NCBI GenBank assembly: GCA_910577055.1
Contig: CAJTKX010000005.1
Location: forward strand, 52,481 to 116,480
Direction of reading: 5' to 3'
DNA from: an uncultured Christensenella sp.
Lineage (GTDB): Bacteria > Bacillota > Clostridia > Christensenellales > Borkfalkiaceae
DNA length: 64,000 bases
Part shown: positions 62,607 to 64,000 of the stretch, in pieces
Position numbering within the stretch: position 1 is the first letter of the stretch
How the letters are laid out: every line of letters begins with the position of its first letter
Notes under the pieces: generated by a model
Database searches by the model: none
What the model saw: the letters and a program-made list of their open reading frames with translations, nothing else
Told to the model about the DNA's origin: nothing
Program-made: the position numbers and the translations under genes

Positions 62607-62632
62607 GGCACGCTTTTTCGGCGTGCCTTTTT
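62607..62632 (+). terminator. Riboswitch-controlled terminator
   Basis: GGCACGC and GCGTGCC pair around seven bases and are followed by five T residues, 29 bases before the DUF4430 start codon. Confidence 0.88.
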
Positions 62633-62660
62633 AAATAAAAAAAATTAAGGAGAAGCACTT

Positions 62661-63170
62661 ATGAAAAAACTTTTATCTCTCATTTTTGCGCTATGCGCAA
62701 CGGTTGCCGTGTTCGCTTTTGCGGGCTGTAATAACGAAGGCGGCACGGGCGGCGACGAAAAAACTTTGCCGGAAATTCAAGACGGTTATTCAATCTCGTA
62801 CGTTTTCACCGTTAAAGGCGATAAACTGAATATAACCGATACCACAAGCGTATACGACTATATGCAAGCGCTTTCTAACGAGGGGCTGTTGACCTTTGAG
62901 GGTAATAACGGCGATTACGGCTTCTACATTACCTCGGTTTTAGGCATAAAGGAAAATACTCAAAGCACTGCAAACGGCTACAAGGGTAACGCGTGGTCTT
63001 TATACACCACTATAACCGAAATCGACGGCGTTCATTATTCTTCGAGTTACACCGCTTTTGATTATAACGGAATTACTTTGTACCAAGCCTCTTACGGCGT
63101 TTCGGGTGTTCCTTGCGTAGAGGGTGAAACATACGCTCTCGTCTACGAATACAGCGCGTTTACTTGGTAA
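62661..63170 (+). CDS. DUF4430 lipoprotein, probable cobalamin-binding protein
   Basis: The 169-residue protein has a lipoprotein signal ending AFAGC. The mature part contains DTTSVYDYMQALSNEGLLTF and GNAWSLYTTITEIDGVHYSS, the pattern of DUF4430, a domain related to the C-terminal part of animal transcobalamin and intrinsic factor. It should sit on the outer face of the membrane and hand cobalamin or a precursor to the S component encoded next. The riboswitch upstream supports this substrate. AGGAG precedes the start. Confidence 0.88.
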   Translation: MKKLLSLIFALCATVAVFAFAGCNNEGGTGGDEKTLPEIQDGYSISYVFTVKGDKLNITDTTSVYDYMQALSNEGLLTFEGNNGDYGFYITSVLGIKENTQSTANGYKGNAWSLYTTITEIDGVHYSSSYTAFDYNGITLYQASYGVSGVPCVEGETYALVYEYSAFTW

Positions 63171-63959
63171 ATGAACGGCGGGGTCGGATTTTCGCCGTCA
63201 AAAGAAACGGCTTATATCGCGGTGACTTGCGCCTTGTTGTTGGGCGGGCAGTTCGTGTTTTCGTTCGTTGCGGGCGTGGAAATCGTCACGCTTATTTTGG
63301 TGTGCTTTTCAAGTGTTTTCGGCGCAAGGCGGGGCGTAATTCTCGCCGCCTCGTTCAGCGTATCAAGGTGTATTGTTTTCGGCTTTACGCCCGCCGTATT
63401 GGTTTTGTACTTAATTTACTATCCGGCGCTTGCCGCAATTTTCGGCGGACTCGGTCACTTTCAAAATTCCGCTTTCGGCAAAGCGGCTTTCGCCATCGTC
63501 GTAAACCTATTGCTTATATCGTTGATGCTTGCGTGTTCGCTGTCGTATGCGCTAAATCTAATTAAAGTTTCCCGCATATATAAAGTTACGGCGGACGTGC
63601 TGTTATGGATAATCTTTTCGCTTTGCGCCGTGCTTTTGGCGGCTTTCGATGTGCTTTTTATTTCGGCTAAATTTTTCAAAAGGCAAAACGGCGCGCTTTT
63701 AAAGGTTGTCGCATTCGCCGCAATAGCCGCCGTCTGCACAATTTGCTTTACGCTTTTGGACGACGTAATTTCGCCGCTTTTCTACGGTATGAACGGCGTA
63801 TCCGCACTCGCTTATTTTTACGCGTCGTTCACGGCAATGCTGCCGCAAACGGTCTGCGCAATAGTCACAGTCGCTACGCTGTTTCTGCCCGTCACAAAAG
63901 TGCTTTCGCGCTTTTCCGCAAAGCACAGTCTTTACGATAAAGTGCGCAAACCGCAGTAG
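63171..63959 (+). CDS. ECF transporter S component, probable cobalamin uptake
   Basis: The 262-residue integral membrane protein has about seven hydrophobic segments, basic loops and an N-terminal ETAYIAVTCALLLGGQFVFS helix, fitting the substrate-binding S components of energy-coupling-factor transporters. The ATG follows the DUF4430 stop directly. The EcfA and EcfT partners are not in the window and may be shared modules. Riboswitch control and the DUF4430 partner point to cobalamin; another corrinoid or cobalt is possible. Confidence 0.85.
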   Translation: MNGGVGFSPSKETAYIAVTCALLLGGQFVFSFVAGVEIVTLILVCFSSVFGARRGVILAASFSVSRCIVFGFTPAVLVLYLIYYPALAAIFGGLGHFQNSAFGKAAFAIVVNLLLISLMLACSLSYALNLIKVSRIYKVTADVLLWIIFSLCAVLLAAFDVLFISAKFFKRQNGALLKVVAFAAIAAVCTICFTLLDDVISPLFYGMNGVSALAYFYASFTAMLPQTVCAIVTVATLFLPVTKVLSRFSAKHSLYDKVRKPQ

Positions 63960-64000
63960 AACCTTGCATTTCGTTTACAATACAATAATTTGTATTATAT
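63960..64000. other. Window end, no gene seen
   Basis: Forty AT-rich bases after the S-component gene contain no recognisable feature. Confidence 0.5.

Overview
The window looks like chromosomal DNA of an anaerobic Bacillota (Clostridia) bacterium, probably an uncultured gut lineage. The evidence is indirect: textbook sigma-A promoters with 17-base spacers, AGGAG ribosome binding sites, a clostridial gene repertoire (rubrerythrin, V-type ATPase, single-chain Fe-S L-serine dehydratase, IscS/IscU with an Rrf2 regulator, paired YitT proteins, PII-like proteins), a membrane-anchored M60 mucin-type peptidase and glycogen/starch enzymes. Many intergenic gaps carry strong GC hairpins of the GCCGCCCGCGC type that act as terminators. 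No rRNA gene or CRISPR array is visible; three tRNA genes are present.

Layout. 1-12.7 kb: end of an unplaced protein, glgP, two membrane proteins, eda, a tandem repeat, a yitT pair on the minus strand, a GH13 glucanase and glgB. 12.7-19.8 kb: nadA, an Rrf2/IscR-like regulator with a visible operator in front of iscS-iscU, a Ca2+ P-type ATPase, an acetyltransferase and rubrerythrin. 19.8-24.2 kb: an accessory island at the 3' end of a tRNA-Ala gene. It holds a small gene, a 2H phosphoesterase and a large serine recombinase, three long imperfect palindromes, an 18-base terminal inverted repeat, and three copies of the 8-base tRNA end TGGTGGAG. 24.2-31.7 kb: L-cysteine desulfidase, tcdA, a 1429-residue M60 peptidase, a metallo-beta-lactamase-fold hydrolase. 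31.7-34.6 kb: tRNA-Ser and a second accessory patch with gene remnants, an XRE regulator, an SGNH hydrolase and an AT-rich PD-(D/E)XK-like protein whose natural start seems to be ATA or ATT.

34.7-41.1 kb: a candidate small RNA, sdaA with a long multi-hairpin leader, grpE-dnaK-dnaJ, a cluster of five DnaA boxes, and a DUF3737 beta-helix protein. 41.2-45.2 kb: a MATE exporter and an amino-acid ABC transporter. 45.4-53.8 kb: a complete nine-gene V-type ATPase operon whose c-ring subunit keeps all five Na+-binding residues of the Enterococcus hirae enzyme.

53.9-64.0 kb: eight tightly packed or overlapping genes join a DUF1538 membrane protein and two PII-like proteins to MetB/MetC-type, MalY-type, MetF, a free-standing MetH-reactivation protein and MetH. 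Directly downstream, a cobalamin riboswitch precedes a DUF4430 lipoprotein and an ECF-type S component, presumably B12 uptake feeding MetH.

The most promising undescribed items are the tRNA-linked recombinase island with its long palindromes and cassette-like boundaries, the DUF1538/PII/methionine operon, the structured sdaA leader with the adjacent small RNA, and the DnaA-box cluster.
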